Program-made: the position numbers and the translations under genes
The notes under the pieces: generated by a model
What the model saw: the letters and a program-made list of their open reading frames with translations, nothing else
The model's database searches: none
Told to the model about the DNA's origin: nothing
Shown: positions 43,419 through 55,652 of the stretch, piece by piece
Layout: the number at the start of each line of letters is the position of its first letter
Numbering within the stretch: the first letter of the stretch is position 1
Origin: Periconia sp. R9002
Lineage: Eukaryota > Ascomycota > Dothideomycetes > Pleosporales > Periconiaceae
Assembly: GCA_023627715.1 (NCBI GenBank)
Contig: JAMAHW010000029.1
Coordinates: forward strand, 62,001 to 126,000
Direction: 5' to 3'
Length of the DNA stretch: 64,000 bases

Positions 43419-44113
43419 GGGCAGCGTCGCGAAGTTGGATGTACTAATAGACACATGTCGAATGTGCAAGGGCAGGCGGCTTGGTTGGATGGGCAGGCAG
43501 GCCGGAACGAGAGATCGCCGCTAGGGCAAGCGAGAGGGTTACGTCAACCCTCGTGAGACAGGCGCTAGTCCCAACCGGGACCCGTCAAAGAAACTGTCCC
43601 GCCCGTTCAGAGCCAACAGAGTTCTGCCTAGTACATATGAGGTGGAAGGATGGATGTGACACGGAAAAACACGAATACACGTTTGTTGGAGAAGACATAG
43701 CTGGCTGATGCATCCATCTGCCGGCACCTCTCTACATGTAGGGTTCGCCCAGACAAGACAGACAAGGACGCTAGCAAGCCGAGACGAGACGACGCAGCCC
43801 TCGCCCTCGCCCTCGCTTTAACTTGCCCACCGCCCCAGACGGTCAGACCTGTTCCACGCCCAAGCTTCCCACACCATCTGTCACCACCACTTTTCCAACC
43901 AACGGGCGGAGGTAGCTTAACGTCAACATCCATACTCGCCGTTTACTGTCATCTCGGATGAACCGTTGCACCACCATCGCGACCCGCCGCCCACCACGTC
44001 GTACGTCCCGGTGAAGCGCGCGTCTGCGTGCGTGAGCTTGTCCTTGTTTGTGACCGTTGGTGGTGGTGGGTCGCAGTACTGACACCGTCCCAACCCTTAT
44101 TCCGCTAGGTATC
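43419..44113. other. Divergent promoter region, ASA1 and the Zn2Cys6 gene
   Basis: About 695 bp with CT- and CG-rich runs (for example CCTCGCCCTCGCCCTCGC near 43798). It should contain both promoters and the leader of the transcription factor. A longer in-frame start for the factor at 44057 falls inside. Confidence 0.5.
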
Positions 44114-46277
44114 ATGACTGGTCCCATGGCTTATGCGATGCAATCCCAACCTACCTCCTTCGCAGAAACCGCAGATGGCCAACATGGTATCCAGCAACCA
44201 GGCAGCATGACTTCCATGGAACACACTCCGCCCGCGCAGGAAAAGAAATCCAAAAGCACCCGCGTCCGTACTGGCTGTCTCACGTGCCGCGACCGTCACC
44301 TCAAGTGCGACGAAGCCTTTCCCGAATGTCAGAATTGCAAAAAGTCCAACCGAGAATGCCGAAGAGGCCTGCGTGTCAATTTCCAGGAGGCCGACAAGAA
44401 CATGGCCAACTGGCCAGCCCCTTACATCTTACCCCCAGGCCCCGATTACCAGGTCAGCTTTCAAGACGAATCTCGCGAAATCGCTTCAGAGTACAAGGGC
44501 GGCGCCGAAAAGTACCCAACTCCATTGCAGAAACCAAGCGGCCTCCCCGAACCTTTCGAATATCAGAATCACTATCACTATCAGCATCGTCCATCGTATC
44601 CCAACGTAGGCTCCGACCACAGCGGACAAAGCGGCTTTGCGCCTAACCTGTCGCATAGTCGTCATACCAGCCAGATCCATCATCCACCCACGCCTAATTC
44701 TGTGACTACGCAACCGTCTGTTAATGCTTTCATGGCCGCTACTCCAAATGTCCACTATTCCGAAGGTCGTCGAGAGTCGGACGAATTGCCGCCTCAGGGC
44801 ACGGATTACCTCCAAGACCGAGAAGTTGTCCTTTTCATGCAAGTCTATGTTGAAGAGGTAGCCATATGGATGGATAGCATGGATCCCAAGAAACATGTCG
44901 GTAATATGTCTGCTACTAGTGTGGCCTAATGCTTACTTTACGCAGTTCTCACGGCTCCTTCCATTCCATGCATTGCAGGAACCCATGTTGCTGAATTCAT
45001 TCTTAGCATGTGGTGCCCGTCACTTAGCCCTTGTCAACCCCAGGTATAGCGACGACAAGGCATTGGGCTATTACGATAGCGCTACAAAACACCTGTTGGA
45101 GGCACTGCAAGATCCGTACCGGGATACAGTTACATGTGCTACGGCTGCCGTGATTCTCAACGTTTACGAAATCATGTCTGAACGAGCAATGCAGCGTATG
45201 AACCATATAGCAGGCGCGCGGGCTCTGATCAAGGAATGTGGATGGAATGCGCGAGCAACTGGTGTTGGTGCTGCCTGTTTCTGGCTCAATATTGGTATGG
45301 AAATACTCAGTTGTCTGCACTTCAATTGGCAAGTAGCATGGCATCCTGATGAGTGGGGCCTTGACATGGAAATGGTACCTGAGCAAGAGCCCGGCCATGA
45401 AGAATCCTGGACACATCGAATCCTCTACATAGTCGCAAAAACATGCAACTTCCGCGCTTCAGTACCCCAAAGCGCAAACAACCATCACGCCGCCCAACAG
45501 CAGCGATTAGCAGAGTGGGAATCATTGAAAGATCTCGCCGATCGCTGGAACGAATACATCCCGAGGACCATGCACCCTGTCGCGTACCTCCATCCGGGCC
45601 AAACGATTTCAGGATCTGCCTTTCCGGAAGTATGGCTAATTAAACGAACGAGCATTGTGGCCCGTCTCTTCTATCACACGTGCATGTGTCTACTCGCACA
45701 AATACACCCCATCAACGGGCCTCAGGATCCAAAAATGCACGCTATGCGCCTGGAGCACTCCACTCTCATATGCGGCATCAGCGCGCACGTCAAAGATCGA
45801 GGGGTGGCCTCTGTAGCTCTCCGCTCCCTTGCCATCGCGGCAGAGTGCCTAACCGAGCGGCGTGCGCAAGAAGAAGTCCTCCAAATCATCGACAAGATCC
45901 AGCAGGAGACCGGTTGGCGCGTTGGATTCATCAACAAAGAGCTTCAGGAGAAATGGGGGTGGGGAGAACAGCAGACACAAGTCTTGGCGCCAACAGGCCA
46001 GCCGCCGCAACCCCAACAAACACCACTACCACCTCAACAGCCTCCAACCCAGTCGCGACCGATAATGCAATTCAACAACCCACTCGCTGGCGTGGGATTC
46101 GAAAACCCCCAGCATCCGTACCAAGAAGTCTACGTTGCTCCGAGTATGAATCAACTCATTCAACAAGCCCAGGCGCAGCTCCATACCGGGCAGACTGCAC
46201 AGCAGCAGCAGCAACAACAACAGTCGCAGCAATCACAGCAGCCGACTCAGCCGCACAACGGGTTCTACTACCAGTAA
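44114..46277 (+). CDS. Zn2Cys6 transcription factor with fungal regulatory domain and poly-Q tail
   Basis: Two exons, 44114..44896 and 44946..46277, give 704 aa. The zinc cluster is Cys55-x2-Cys58-x6-Cys65-x6-Cys72-x2-Cys75-x6-Cys82 ([20 protein letters not shown]...). After a disordered His/Pro/Ser-rich linker, the second exon opens [32 protein letters not shown], typical of the regulatory domain of the fungal Zn2Cys6 class (Fungal_trans_2 type). The C-terminus is rich in Gln and Pro, with a run of eight Gln. The intron donor is GTCGGT, which is weak, but it is the only one that keeps the frame. The target genes are unknown. Divergently placed ASA1 is not an obvious target. Confidence 0.87.
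46196..46250 (+). repeat. CAG/CAA microsatellite coding for poly-Gln
   Basis: Runs of CAG and CAA codons encode [14 protein letters not shown] near the C-terminus of the Zn2Cys6 factor. This kind of tract is length-variable in many fungi. Confidence 0.85.
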
Positions 46278-47742
46278 CCATCCTGGTGGTAAATTTTTTC
46301 TCATTTGCCCTTTTTTTTTGTTTCTCGCTATTCTCAAATCTTCCCTACCTTGAAAAGTACGCATTGTTGTAACAGTAGCGCAAAGCATGATTTTTCTGTG
46401 TTTTTTTTGTGGAGGAAACACCGCGTATATCCTCGTCCTCTTAGATGTTTTTTTCCTTCCTTCCTTCCCACCAATCAATCTCGTCATCTTTTTTTGTTTT
46501 CTATTCCTTGACGGCCCCAGCGACGAGATGGATGGAAAGGGATCTTTCCCATGTATATACGGCGTTGTTAACAGCAGCAGCAGAGTAAGAAGAACAGGAT
46601 GAGGAAGGGTGTAGGGGCTATATTCGCCCAAAATATGCCTCTTGTACTTTTTTTGTGTAGGGTGTGTGGGGGGTGTGGGGGTTTTTTTTTTCGTTGTCTC
46701 AATTGTTTTCTGATTTCGTCCTATTTAGACATCTTCTCCTAGGGGGGAAGACAGACGTTTTTTTTTATGCTAGAGCTTTCATTTTTCTTCCTCTTCTAGT
46801 TTTGTGTGTTCTCCTCATCCTGCATGTATATATTTCAGCCGATTGGTTGATTTGTTTTTTGGTGGTGAATAATAACATACATACATGTACATGGACAGAT
46901 CCTCATTTTTCTCTTATTAGATTTCCATTCATGTATGTATGATGTCGTGCTGTGGATAGTGTTTCCCTTTTTTTACCTATTTTTCTCCCCGTGTCTGTGC
47001 GGTTTTCTGCTTGGAATTCTTTGATCAGGGAAGAGAGAGAGACATTGCTCGCGAGGATAGTGGTACACATACACACATACATACATATGTATCTCGGAGA
47101 GATGGATGGATGGATGGACGAAGTATCTGTAGATGATTATGCACATCAAAAGTGTTTTCTTCTTCGCAATTAATTGGTGTTGAATATACACACATATATA
47201 TGTATGATTTGTATACGAGTAAGCAACCAAGCAGCTACGATGTAGTCTTGACCTCGATACATATATAGAAAGAAGGACGTCACAAAGCACCACCTCCACT
47301 TGCCAACCCAACGCCGTACCGGAATCTAAACTATCCCCCAAGGAAAAAAATATATGCAGAGAAAGACAACTCAACACACGACGCCGACCCATCCGTGGAT
47401 GACCCCACCGGCGTAAAAACGCAAACACGCAATGAGATAGGGTTAAAAAGGAGTCTGGAGGTAGAGATGCCCAATCTCGGTGTAAAGGATGATGATTGGA
47501 TGAGTGCCTAGATAATACCGCAGTACCCAGACAATCCAACTCTCATCCTTTACACCGAACATGGGCATCTCTACCCCATGACGGTTACAGACGGATATGA
47601 GGAACACGCCTGGTAGAAAAAAGAGGAAGGATTTGCGAGCAGGAAGGGGAATCACCGTATATGAGTAATGAAGAAATGTTTGATTCGCTGTGCAGAGCAA
47701 TAAAAAAAAGGGATGACCAAAAAACAACGCAGGGGGGAAAAA
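46278..47742. other. Intergenic between convergent genes; T-rich, with a hairpin
   Basis: About 1.46 kb between the Zn2Cys6 stop and the apyrase stop. The left part has many T runs of 6-10 and probably is 3' UTR. It includes (GGAT)n at about 47101-47117 and an imperfect inverted repeat at 47460-47575. The ORF of 188 codons at 46973-47539 on the minus strand is judged chance: it crosses the repeats and has no signature. Confidence 0.6.
47460..47575. repeat. Imperfect inverted repeat, 40-bp arms and 36-bp loop
   Basis: Arm 47460-47499 pairs with the reverse complement of 47536-47575 at 34 of 40 positions; the mismatches fall in two internal groups of three. The outermost 14 bp (GGTAGAGATGCCCA region, one mismatch at the inner edge) and a central 16-bp block match perfectly or nearly so. 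No target-site duplication is visible at the ends. Confidence 0.9.
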
Positions 47743-49892
47743 TCACGAGTATTTACCCATAGGGCTCTTTCTCCTCGGACTGTTGGCTCGACTCCTGACC
47801 GCCAACCTCCCCCTACTATCCGTCCGCGCCATAAACCCGCCCCTTCCCAAGCCCAAACTTGCCCCTTGTGTCATGATATCCTGTGAATGGCCAGCTTCGG
47901 CAGTTGCGCCGCCACCGCCTTTAATTTGAGGAGTCGCCCAGCCAGATGTACGACCAAAGCGCGTGCCGTCCGACGATGAATCCGAGTGGTCATTGTCCGA
48001 GTTGTCCGAGTAAGGGCCAAGCTCGAAGTCGCTGGCGTTGACCGCCGACGGACCGTCTTCGAGGACGCGTTCATAGGTGGGGCCGTTGGCGGAGCGTAAG
48101 CCGAAAAGTTTACCGGTAAAGCCGGCGCCGCCACCGCGGCGGCGACCGTGGGAGTGGCTACGACCGCCTCGACCAAACATCCGGGTCATTTTCTTGGTGG
48201 CGGCTTTACGGCGGTCCCGCCCGCAGAGGATGAAACCAAAGATGAAGAGTATGAGAACGAAAATGAGGAAACCTGGGATACGGCGTGGGTTCTCAGAGAA
48301 TATGTGGTCGTGCCAGTCGCCAGAGTGCGCGGTGTATGAGCCACCGGGGTGTTGGAAATCTGAGGGGATGCCAGCGACGTTGCTGCCGAAGCCTACAGCT
48401 AGAGCTTCGGGTGACGGAGGGGAAACTTCGCTGGAGGCATAGAGGACCATTTTGCCGAGCGTCCAACTCACTTCAACGTCGTTGATCTTGTTGACCGCCT
48501 GGAATGGATTGAGATAACCCTTGTTTTTGCCTTTGTCGGTTTTTGCTTTGGTGACATTATTAGCGCTATTCAAGTCCTCCAGACCGATCCGTGGCACGCC
48601 GATGCCATCGTGGAGCACGTTGATCAGCCATGAAGATTTGAAACACACTTCGAGAGCCTTGTCTTCGTCGACTTTCTTGCCATACTTTTTCTTGTCCACA
48701 CCTTCCGTAATGTGTTTCCAACTTTTCCCACAGAACTTTTCCACGGCCTTTTGATAACTCTTGAAATCATAATTGTCGTCGTCCTTGTGTGCCATCTTGA
48801 GAATCTCATGCGTGGTGTGATAGTACTCCGACACACCTACAAAATGATTTACATCGAAATCAATAGCGGGTGTATGCTGACCGTTAATAAGACACGGTGC
48901 ATCAAGGCATTCCTTCTCTTTCTCCAATAACGGGTAAGTCTGTCGCAAACATTCCTTGAAGATGCCTACTCCTACGAGCTTATGCCCTTTTTCATTTTTT
49001 CCATCTTCGATTACTTTTCCATCGTCGCTGACTAGCAATTCTGCGCCAGAAGGTATGCACGGATCGGGATATTCTTCCGCTCCGGGACTAGCCGTCAACA
49101 TGGCTTTAACATATCTTTCTCGCGCTTGGTTGACGCCAAACCCTAACCATGTCGTCACGAAAACCTTGTACTCCATAGGATCTCCGCCAACCCGCCGTAA
49201 TCGCAAGAGTGTAAGATCGTCTGCATGTTTTTCGGCTTCAGTCGCATTAGGGGCAAAAGCGATTTGCGCAGATGCGCCTCCCATGTCAAGAAATCCGTAT
49301 GTATGGTGATCTTTGCCATGGTCATGATTTTTGGGGTTGTTGAATCCTCCGAGTAGGTAGTTTGCCGCTATCCAACCATATAAGCCCTCTGTCTCCCCCG
49401 GAATCACTTGGATGTGTAGATCACAGTCCGGTAGTTGAAACTTTGTTGTTTTGCGAGCGAAATCACAGACTTCCTTCAAAATGGTTTTGCGCTGTAGAGG
49501 AGGGAGTATTCGCATGCCAGCAGTGGCAAGCAGAAAAAGCGGCGTATTCGGAACTTCGGCGGCCGGAACCACGCTCAGGGCATGGCCGAGGAGCTTCTCG
49601 AGGTGTTCGGGACCGACGTCGTGGGGATGTTCGCCAAAGGTGGATATGCCTGGATGGATCTTCTTGGTCCATTGTTTGTCGGTCTCGATCTCGGGTAAGC
49701 TTTGCAGCTGGGCTTTGCTTGCCGACTTTCGCGCCGTGTCACTGTTCAGCCATCTGTAGATATGGACCCGCGTCCCTGAGGACCCAGCGTCCAGTATAAC
49801 ACCATATCTCCCTATATACTCAGCAGGGTCAGTTTGCGACTTGCATGAAGGGCAGAATCAGCAGACGGGGAGGGTTGCGTACACGTTCCCAT
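47743..49892 (-). CDS. YND1: Golgi apyrase / nucleoside diphosphatase (GDA1/CD39 family, Ynd1-like)
   Basis: Two exons, 49892..49883 (only 10 nt) and 49811..47743, give 692 aa. The first exon encodes MGT plus the first base of Trp4; the intron has a GTACGC donor, CTGAC branch and TATAG acceptor. The joined start MGTWRYGVILDAGSSGTR matches yeast Ynd1 and supplies apyrase region 1 (residues 11-18). Further apyrase regions are LFLLATAGMR, EGLYGWIAANYLLG and GFLDMGGASAQIAF. One membrane helix (PGFLIFVLILFIFGFILCG) lies near residues 513-533, followed by an Arg/Gly-rich cytosolic tail. The enzyme hydrolyses GDP and UDP in the Golgi lumen, supporting glycosylation by nucleotide-sugar exchange. Confidence 0.9.
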
Positions 49893-50478
49893 CAGAGATG
49901 GCGAGACCCTGAAACTAACCAACGAACGGCATTCAAAAAAAGGGACAGATAGAGGTAGATGCAAGTATGGTACGGCGGGACGGTCGGTATTGCAGGTTGC
50001 GCAGGGCAAGGGTGAGCTGTCTTTATCGAAGAAAGGCAAACGAGCGACGAGAAGAAGGGTGAGGGTTGTATGTGAAGAGAGAAAGTGTTGAGGGGTGGTT
50101 GCGGAGGATCAGTACGAGTATTGGCGATAAACCCTTGACCCGTTTCAGGTTAGTTGGCCTTCGGAGAATTTGGTCACGTATCTGCTCAGCTACTCACCTC
50201 AGCCTACGCCCTAACTCGTTGTTATTATTAGCATTCAAACTTATGTTCGAATAATGCTATGAGTCGATGTGTTCGCAACCATCGGCCAGGTCTTTACTGT
50301 CAACAGAATGCATCCAAAGAGATGGATGAAGGAGTCTAAGGAAGGTTACGCAAGCCTGACAGGGATACTGGCTAAAAATGACTTCATAGCTCTCTCAACC
50401 TCACTATCGCTGTAAATGAAATGCATCAGAGACCGGCACAGGCACATGACTTCGTAAGGGTATCTATCATCGGCAATC
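49893..50478. other. Intergenic, apyrase promoter side
   Basis: About 585 bp between two minus-strand genes. No gene or repeat seen. Confidence 0.5.
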
Positions 50479-51339
50479 CTAGTCATCCAACAGAAACCGC
50501 AAAAACGCCTTCGCGATGGGCACTCCGTCATGATGTTTTCCCACTCTGTCTAAAGCATCCTGGGCCTCTGCATCGTTGAAGATACCTTGCTTGTTCCTCA
50601 TCTTCACCAAATACTCGACAAAAGCTTCGTGAAACTCCGGATGTCCTTGCACAGAAATCAATTTCCCTTTCTTGTACATGCCTTGCACCAGACATCGCGG
50701 AGATCCTCCCAAAGCTTCCACGCCCTCTGGGTACTCGAAAACAACATCCCTATGCATTTGGTGTATACTCTGCTCATGCTTTAGAACGCATTCCTTTTCG
50801 CGGGTGTATACTACTTACGAGTGTGTCTTGCTGGAAGATCTCTTTACCCTTTTGTGTCAGTTCAACAGGCAAAACAGCAACCTCCCACCCTCCTTCGCTT
50901 CGCCCTACTTTTGCTCCCGCAGCCCGACCCAGGATTTGATGGCCGAAGCATACACCAATCGTCCGAACACGATCTTGCTTGAGCAACTTCTCGGTAAATT
51001 CCACCAGTTTGAGAATCCACGGATCGTTGTCAAATGAGTTGTACTCTTGGCAAGTCAGTCATGCAGGCTTCCAAGATCTTTCGACAGAGAGCCCTTAAAC
51101 TCACTAGATCCACTGATGAGAACTGCATCCACATCGTCCAGATGAGGATACTTCTGTTCGGTCACCACATCGTATGCGCTCAACTTCAAATCATCCTTGG
51201 AAAACCCAGGACTGCCCAGATCATCTGCGGCCTTTTCGAGAAGCGTCGTGAAAACCTTGCCATACTTCCCGAATCTAGTAACAAGGTCATCAGGCGGTGT
51301 GTCGCACTCGAGGATGGCTATTCGCAGAGGTGTCTTCAT
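50479..51339 (-). CDS. Class I glutamine amidotransferase-like protein
   Basis: Three exons, 51339..51105, 51045..50819 and 50769..50479, give 250 aa. Junctions read ISGSKYNSFDNDPWI and DTLSIHQMHRDVV, both usual for the family. The nucleophile is Cys111 in TIGVCFGHQILGRAAG; His197 and Glu199 in ISVQGHPEF complete the triad. The protein resembles stand-alone GMP-synthase-like amidotransferases such as the fission yeast C13C5.04 type, which lack a synthase domain; related enzymes hydrolyse gamma-glutamyl compounds. The substrate is unknown here. It starts 260 bp from the divergent MFS gene. Confidence 0.9.
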
Positions 51340-51599
51340 GATTCAAATCTTATTCTTGCAAATCAATCAGTGAAGTTCGCGAAAACGTTGTAGGAGGCGA
51401 TAAGCCACCGAGATTCGGGGATGGGCTCGGAATCTAACGCGGAATAGCTAGGCCGAATCACCTCGCTTTGTCATTCGTAACCATCTATCAAAAGCACGAT
51501 TCAGCCTGGCAACACAAATATCACCCACGATATCTGAATCACGTTACGTATCCGACAGTCAATTTGGGAACATCGTTTCTGGTACTATTTCCTGTTCTA
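51340..51599. promoter_or_regulatory. Divergent intergenic region, amidotransferase and MFS genes
   Basis: 260 bp lie between the two start codons. The MFS frame is open upstream to a position inside it (a further Met at 51468), so the leader is short. No binding site is assigned. Confidence 0.4.
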
Positions 51600-53773
51600 A
51601 TGACCTCAACACAGGACTCAGAGCGAACGCCGCTGCTCCAGTCCAACAACCGTACAGATGAATCACCCACAGAGGAAAATGATATCATTTCGGCGGACGC
51701 AGTTGGAGAGGGTGCACTCCAAGCACCCAAATTCCCCAATCCCTCATCACCAAAACGGGGAGAACTAGAAAACTTTGGACCAGACGGTTTGCTTGCCGAC
51801 ATCTCCAGGACTCAGTTCCGATGTATATTTGCAGGCATTGTGTTATCGTTGTTTGTACGAATACCACGAATTGAAATTTTATATGTTCTCATATCCTGAC
51901 CAAAAACAGGTAACCATGTTCGACTCTACATTAATGGCTTCAAGCCATCCAGTTATTACATCCTATTTTAATGCCTCCAACTCTGCATCCTGGCTGTCCA
52001 CAGCATTCCTACTCACCTCAACGTCAACTCAACCACTGCTCGGACGCTTATCTGATTGCATCGGCAGACGAGTGCTTTACCTTTCAGGTATCGTGTTTCT
52101 TGCGGCAACAACGGCTTGGTGTGCATTGGCCCAAAGCATTGGCAGCTTCATAGCAGCAAGAGCTTTCTGCGGCTTCGGAGCCGCTGCTGTGCTATCTATG
52201 AGCAGTGTAATGACCAATGATCTTGTTAGCATCCAGGTTCGAGGAACTTATCAAGCTTATATCAATCTCTTTTACGGAGGCGGATCTGCTGCTGGTGCTG
52301 CTTTCGGTGGTTTTCTATGCGACAAAATCGGATGGCGGATGACCTTCGCTATCCAGATCCCAGTGTTCGTTGTTCTGCTCATTGGCGGATATTTTTCAGT
52401 TCCTGCAAATTTGGGCCCAAATCTTGCCAAACGCTCCGGGCTGGGCATCAGGAAAGCGATGAAGGACTTTGACTTTGCGGGGTCCTTCCTCCTCACAGTG
52501 ACAGTGGCATTCTTGATACTTGGGCTCAACCTTGGAGGTAATGTTTACCCGTGGAAACACCCGTTCGTTATCACGTCGCTCGTTGTTGCCACAATCGCCG
52601 GCGCAGTTCTCGTCAACGTTGAATCCAAGGCCGTAAGGCCCGTGATGCCACTAAACATGCTGTTCACCCGACCTCGGGGCAGTCTTGTTTTCAACAACTT
52701 CTTCGCTCAATTGGGCATCAACACCATCATCTTCAACGCGCCGTTGTATTTTCAAGCCGTGAAGCTCGAGTCCGCGTCGATGTCTGGGTTTCGATTAGCT
52801 GGCCCGTCTGTGGTTCTCACCATCTGCGGTGTCTCTTCGGGCTTTATTATGACCGCTACAGGACGTATGCGATGGCTCATCGTTCTCGGATCGTTGAGCA
52901 TGCTGCTGGGTGGTATCACTCTTTCGCTGATGTGGGAGGGTATACCCGCTTGGCTCTCAACTATCTTCCTCGTTCCCGCGAGCGTCGGGCAAGGACTCTC
53001 CTTCCCTGCAACATCAGTTGCGGTGCTCGCAACGAGCACCCAAGAAGATCAGGCGGTAATGACAAGCACGTTGACTTTGTGGCGGAGCTTAGGTATTGTC
53101 ATGGGTGTCTCCCTGAGCAGTGTCATTTTGCAAAATGCCCTCACCGCCTATCTCGAGAGATTGGTTACGGGGCCACACAAAGCAGAGGTAAGTCTACGGA
53201 GGCCCCGGTGGATTACTTGATTCAGTGCTTTATTCGTGGCTGTGCAGTGCGTTTTGACATTTTCATTCAGATCATTCTTACTGTGCGAAAATCGGTCCGG
53301 TCCATCATTGATCTGTCTTCCAAGCACCAAAAACAAGGTTCGTCACTTTCCGTACCGCTCCTTCTTACCTATCTTCTTCATCCCTTGACTTCCTTTTTGC
53401 TTCGCCACGAAGCATGTTATCTTTCGTTTTATCAAAATCCCATTGGGCACTTAAAAACCCACTCATAATTTGGGGTGCCTTCGGGTTGCAATTACTCCTG
53501 TCTCCCCACGCAACGCAATTTGCACAGCCCCCCAAGCTAGCCAACCACGCACGCTCACTTTGCACAGTTATCGACGCGTACAATCGCAGTTTACGGATCA
53601 CCTTCATGTCAACCATTGCCATATTTGTCATAGTCAACGTTCTGGTTTTCACAATCAAGTTGCCGAATTTGAAGCGGAAACAGCCGGAAGCGGAAGACGA
53701 GGAGGTGGCGGAGCATCAGCATCAGCAGCATGTTTCTGACGAACACAACAATTCCAATTCGACGAACTCATAA
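51600..53773 (+). CDS. MFS transporter, 14-TM type, vacuolar basic amino-acid transporter-like
   Basis: Four exons, 51600..51854, 51910..53187, 53271..53337 and 53568..53773, give 601 aa. Joins read LSLFVTMFDSTLMASSHP, PHKAEIILTVRKSV and KHQKQVIDAYNRSLRITF, the last across a 230-nt intron. The N-terminus has SERTPLLQSN, a dileucine-type vacuolar sorting signal seen in fungal vacuolar MFS proteins. The MFS motif A is LLGRLSDCIGRR; motif C-like glycines lie in GGGSAAGAAFGGFLCDKIGWRMTF. The pattern fits the Vba/Fnx1 group, which moves basic amino acids into the vacuole. A drug-efflux role is the main alternative. The tail is Gln/His/Asn-rich. Confidence 0.87.
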
Positions 53774-55603
53774 GATACATGGTGAGATTTAGGCAACTGT
53801 GCATGCGTACATGGTGATCGCATGCGGGGCATGCAGAATGCAGCGGCGGAACAGACGTTTTTCGTAGTATGATGTTCCGTCTTGGCTGTACTTTCCTAAG
53901 CTGGCATTACTTCTTCCGGAGCTCTCCAGGCAATGCATTCGGAGAAGTGCAGGCCGTTGTTGGGCGGTCAAGTTTGTTTGGTTTTTTTCATGCGAGGCAG
54001 ACTTGCGAGGTTGTCCCGATTCAGTTGTGTTTCATGGTGGGTCGCGAGGCTCAACTGCACTCTGGTCCTCACGGCAAATTATGGAATGAAAATCGGCAGT
54101 TTGACGCAAGGGAGCGATGTATTATGAATGATTCAAAAAGTTTTGCTTGGAATTTGTTGGGACATCAAACCAAAAAAGACGGGGTCAACGTATAGTATCA
54201 TGCTCAACGTAGCGCATGTACCTTCTTGATGAATTCAAAAATCACGGAACCCGTCTAATGGTCATATCACTCTAAGACATATCGTGCTCGTACGAATCTC
54301 GCAATATGCATAGGCTCAGAACCCTCCATTCACACAAAAGCCTAGAACTGACACTAAAATATTTTGACCCCCTTTCTCCGTCGAACCTCCTTAACCTCTT
54401 AGCCTCCGTAGCAATAGGAGGCAATCCTATCAACCGTTGATTCACATCCCTTCAGCCTTTCCCATTACGTAGGTACTATCTAGCGTAATTTACAGGATTA
54501 CAGTTCACACCGGATCTTCAAATTTATGTCACTGCATCCTTGTATACCACTGGATTTCACGAATGGCGCTAGAAAACGAACTCGTGACCAAATGCTAAAG
54601 GCTATTGCAACTATGGATCATAGAGGAGCTCTGATAAAAGGAAAGTGGAAGAAAAATTGCAGAGGATGGACTTCTGTCGTACATTTATAGTATAAATTGA
54701 AAAGGGGTCGCAGAATGAGTATGCCTTCGAAATGTAAATTCCTAAGTATAGACTGGCCTTCGGAGCAGCTCATGCTTTTTAAGGCTTAGCTTAGATCAAG
54801 GATGGGAATATGTATATAATCTATTAGTATATAAGGCAATTGCTAACGCGAGTCGGAGGTATACGTAGGAAGAGAGAAATGAGTGCTTTACAGATAGGTA
54901 AATATGAACTAAGATTTTCTGCTTTGGGCTGTGCTAATGACATTCATTAGTAGTGAGGTTAGACTAGTATTAGTTTTGCGTTTAAAGTATCCTAATGTGA
55001 CAATTGTTACTATGTGACAACCCAAAAAGGTATGTAGATGTTCGTAACTTTTGGTGCGCCAATGTTTTGAAGATGTAACAGCAAAACGTGTGATTTTGTC
55101 GTTTCACTACACCGGGTATTTCATTTCCATACTTTCTTTTAAATTCTCAATGTAGAAGATATGAGATGGAGCGAAGGTTTATCGGATAGAGAAACCGATG
55201 AACCAGGACCACTTTGGCGTGCACTGTACAGCAAACCTCGTAAACCCAAACCTGGGAATTTGAGAAGAAGGGGAAAAAAAAGTAGAAGACCAATTCTCTA
55301 CGTTTCACACTCTTCTATTATCCCAGGACGAATTACCAGTCAATAAATAGAGCCACACCTACTTAGTAGGTATGCGTACCGCACCCTCTCCATCATCCCT
55401 CCACCTCACGACCACCCTTCACATCAACCAATCTCGCAAGACATACTCTTTTCTACCATGACACTCCATATATCCACGCTACAACCCCGCAAGCCTTACA
55501 AAACACCCTCCCCTTCGCACATCCACTCATCCATCTAGCCTAACTGTACCCAACCCCCATCAAAACCTGACTCATCAAGCCCCTAACCCGCCACGATCCA
55601 GTC

Positions 55604-55652
55604 GTCCTCCCCTTCCCTCCCCTTCCCTCCCCTTCCCTCCCCCCTTTCCCCT
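55604..55652. repeat. Polypyrimidine tract with 10-bp repeat
   Basis: The decamer CCTTCCCTCC is present in three perfect copies at 55611-55640 and is flanked by further C and T runs. Mirror-like polypyrimidine tracts of this kind can form triplex DNA; no function is shown. Confidence 0.85.

Noticed and set aside
46973..47539. 188-codon minus-strand ORF
   Set aside because: It crosses microsatellites and the inverted repeat, has no family signature, and lies in probable 3' UTR sequence.
10509..53773. A secondary-metabolite or catabolic gene cluster built on the PTR2, TauD, Zn2Cys6 and MFS genes
   Set aside because: They are far apart, interspersed with housekeeping genes, and no backbone enzyme is present.
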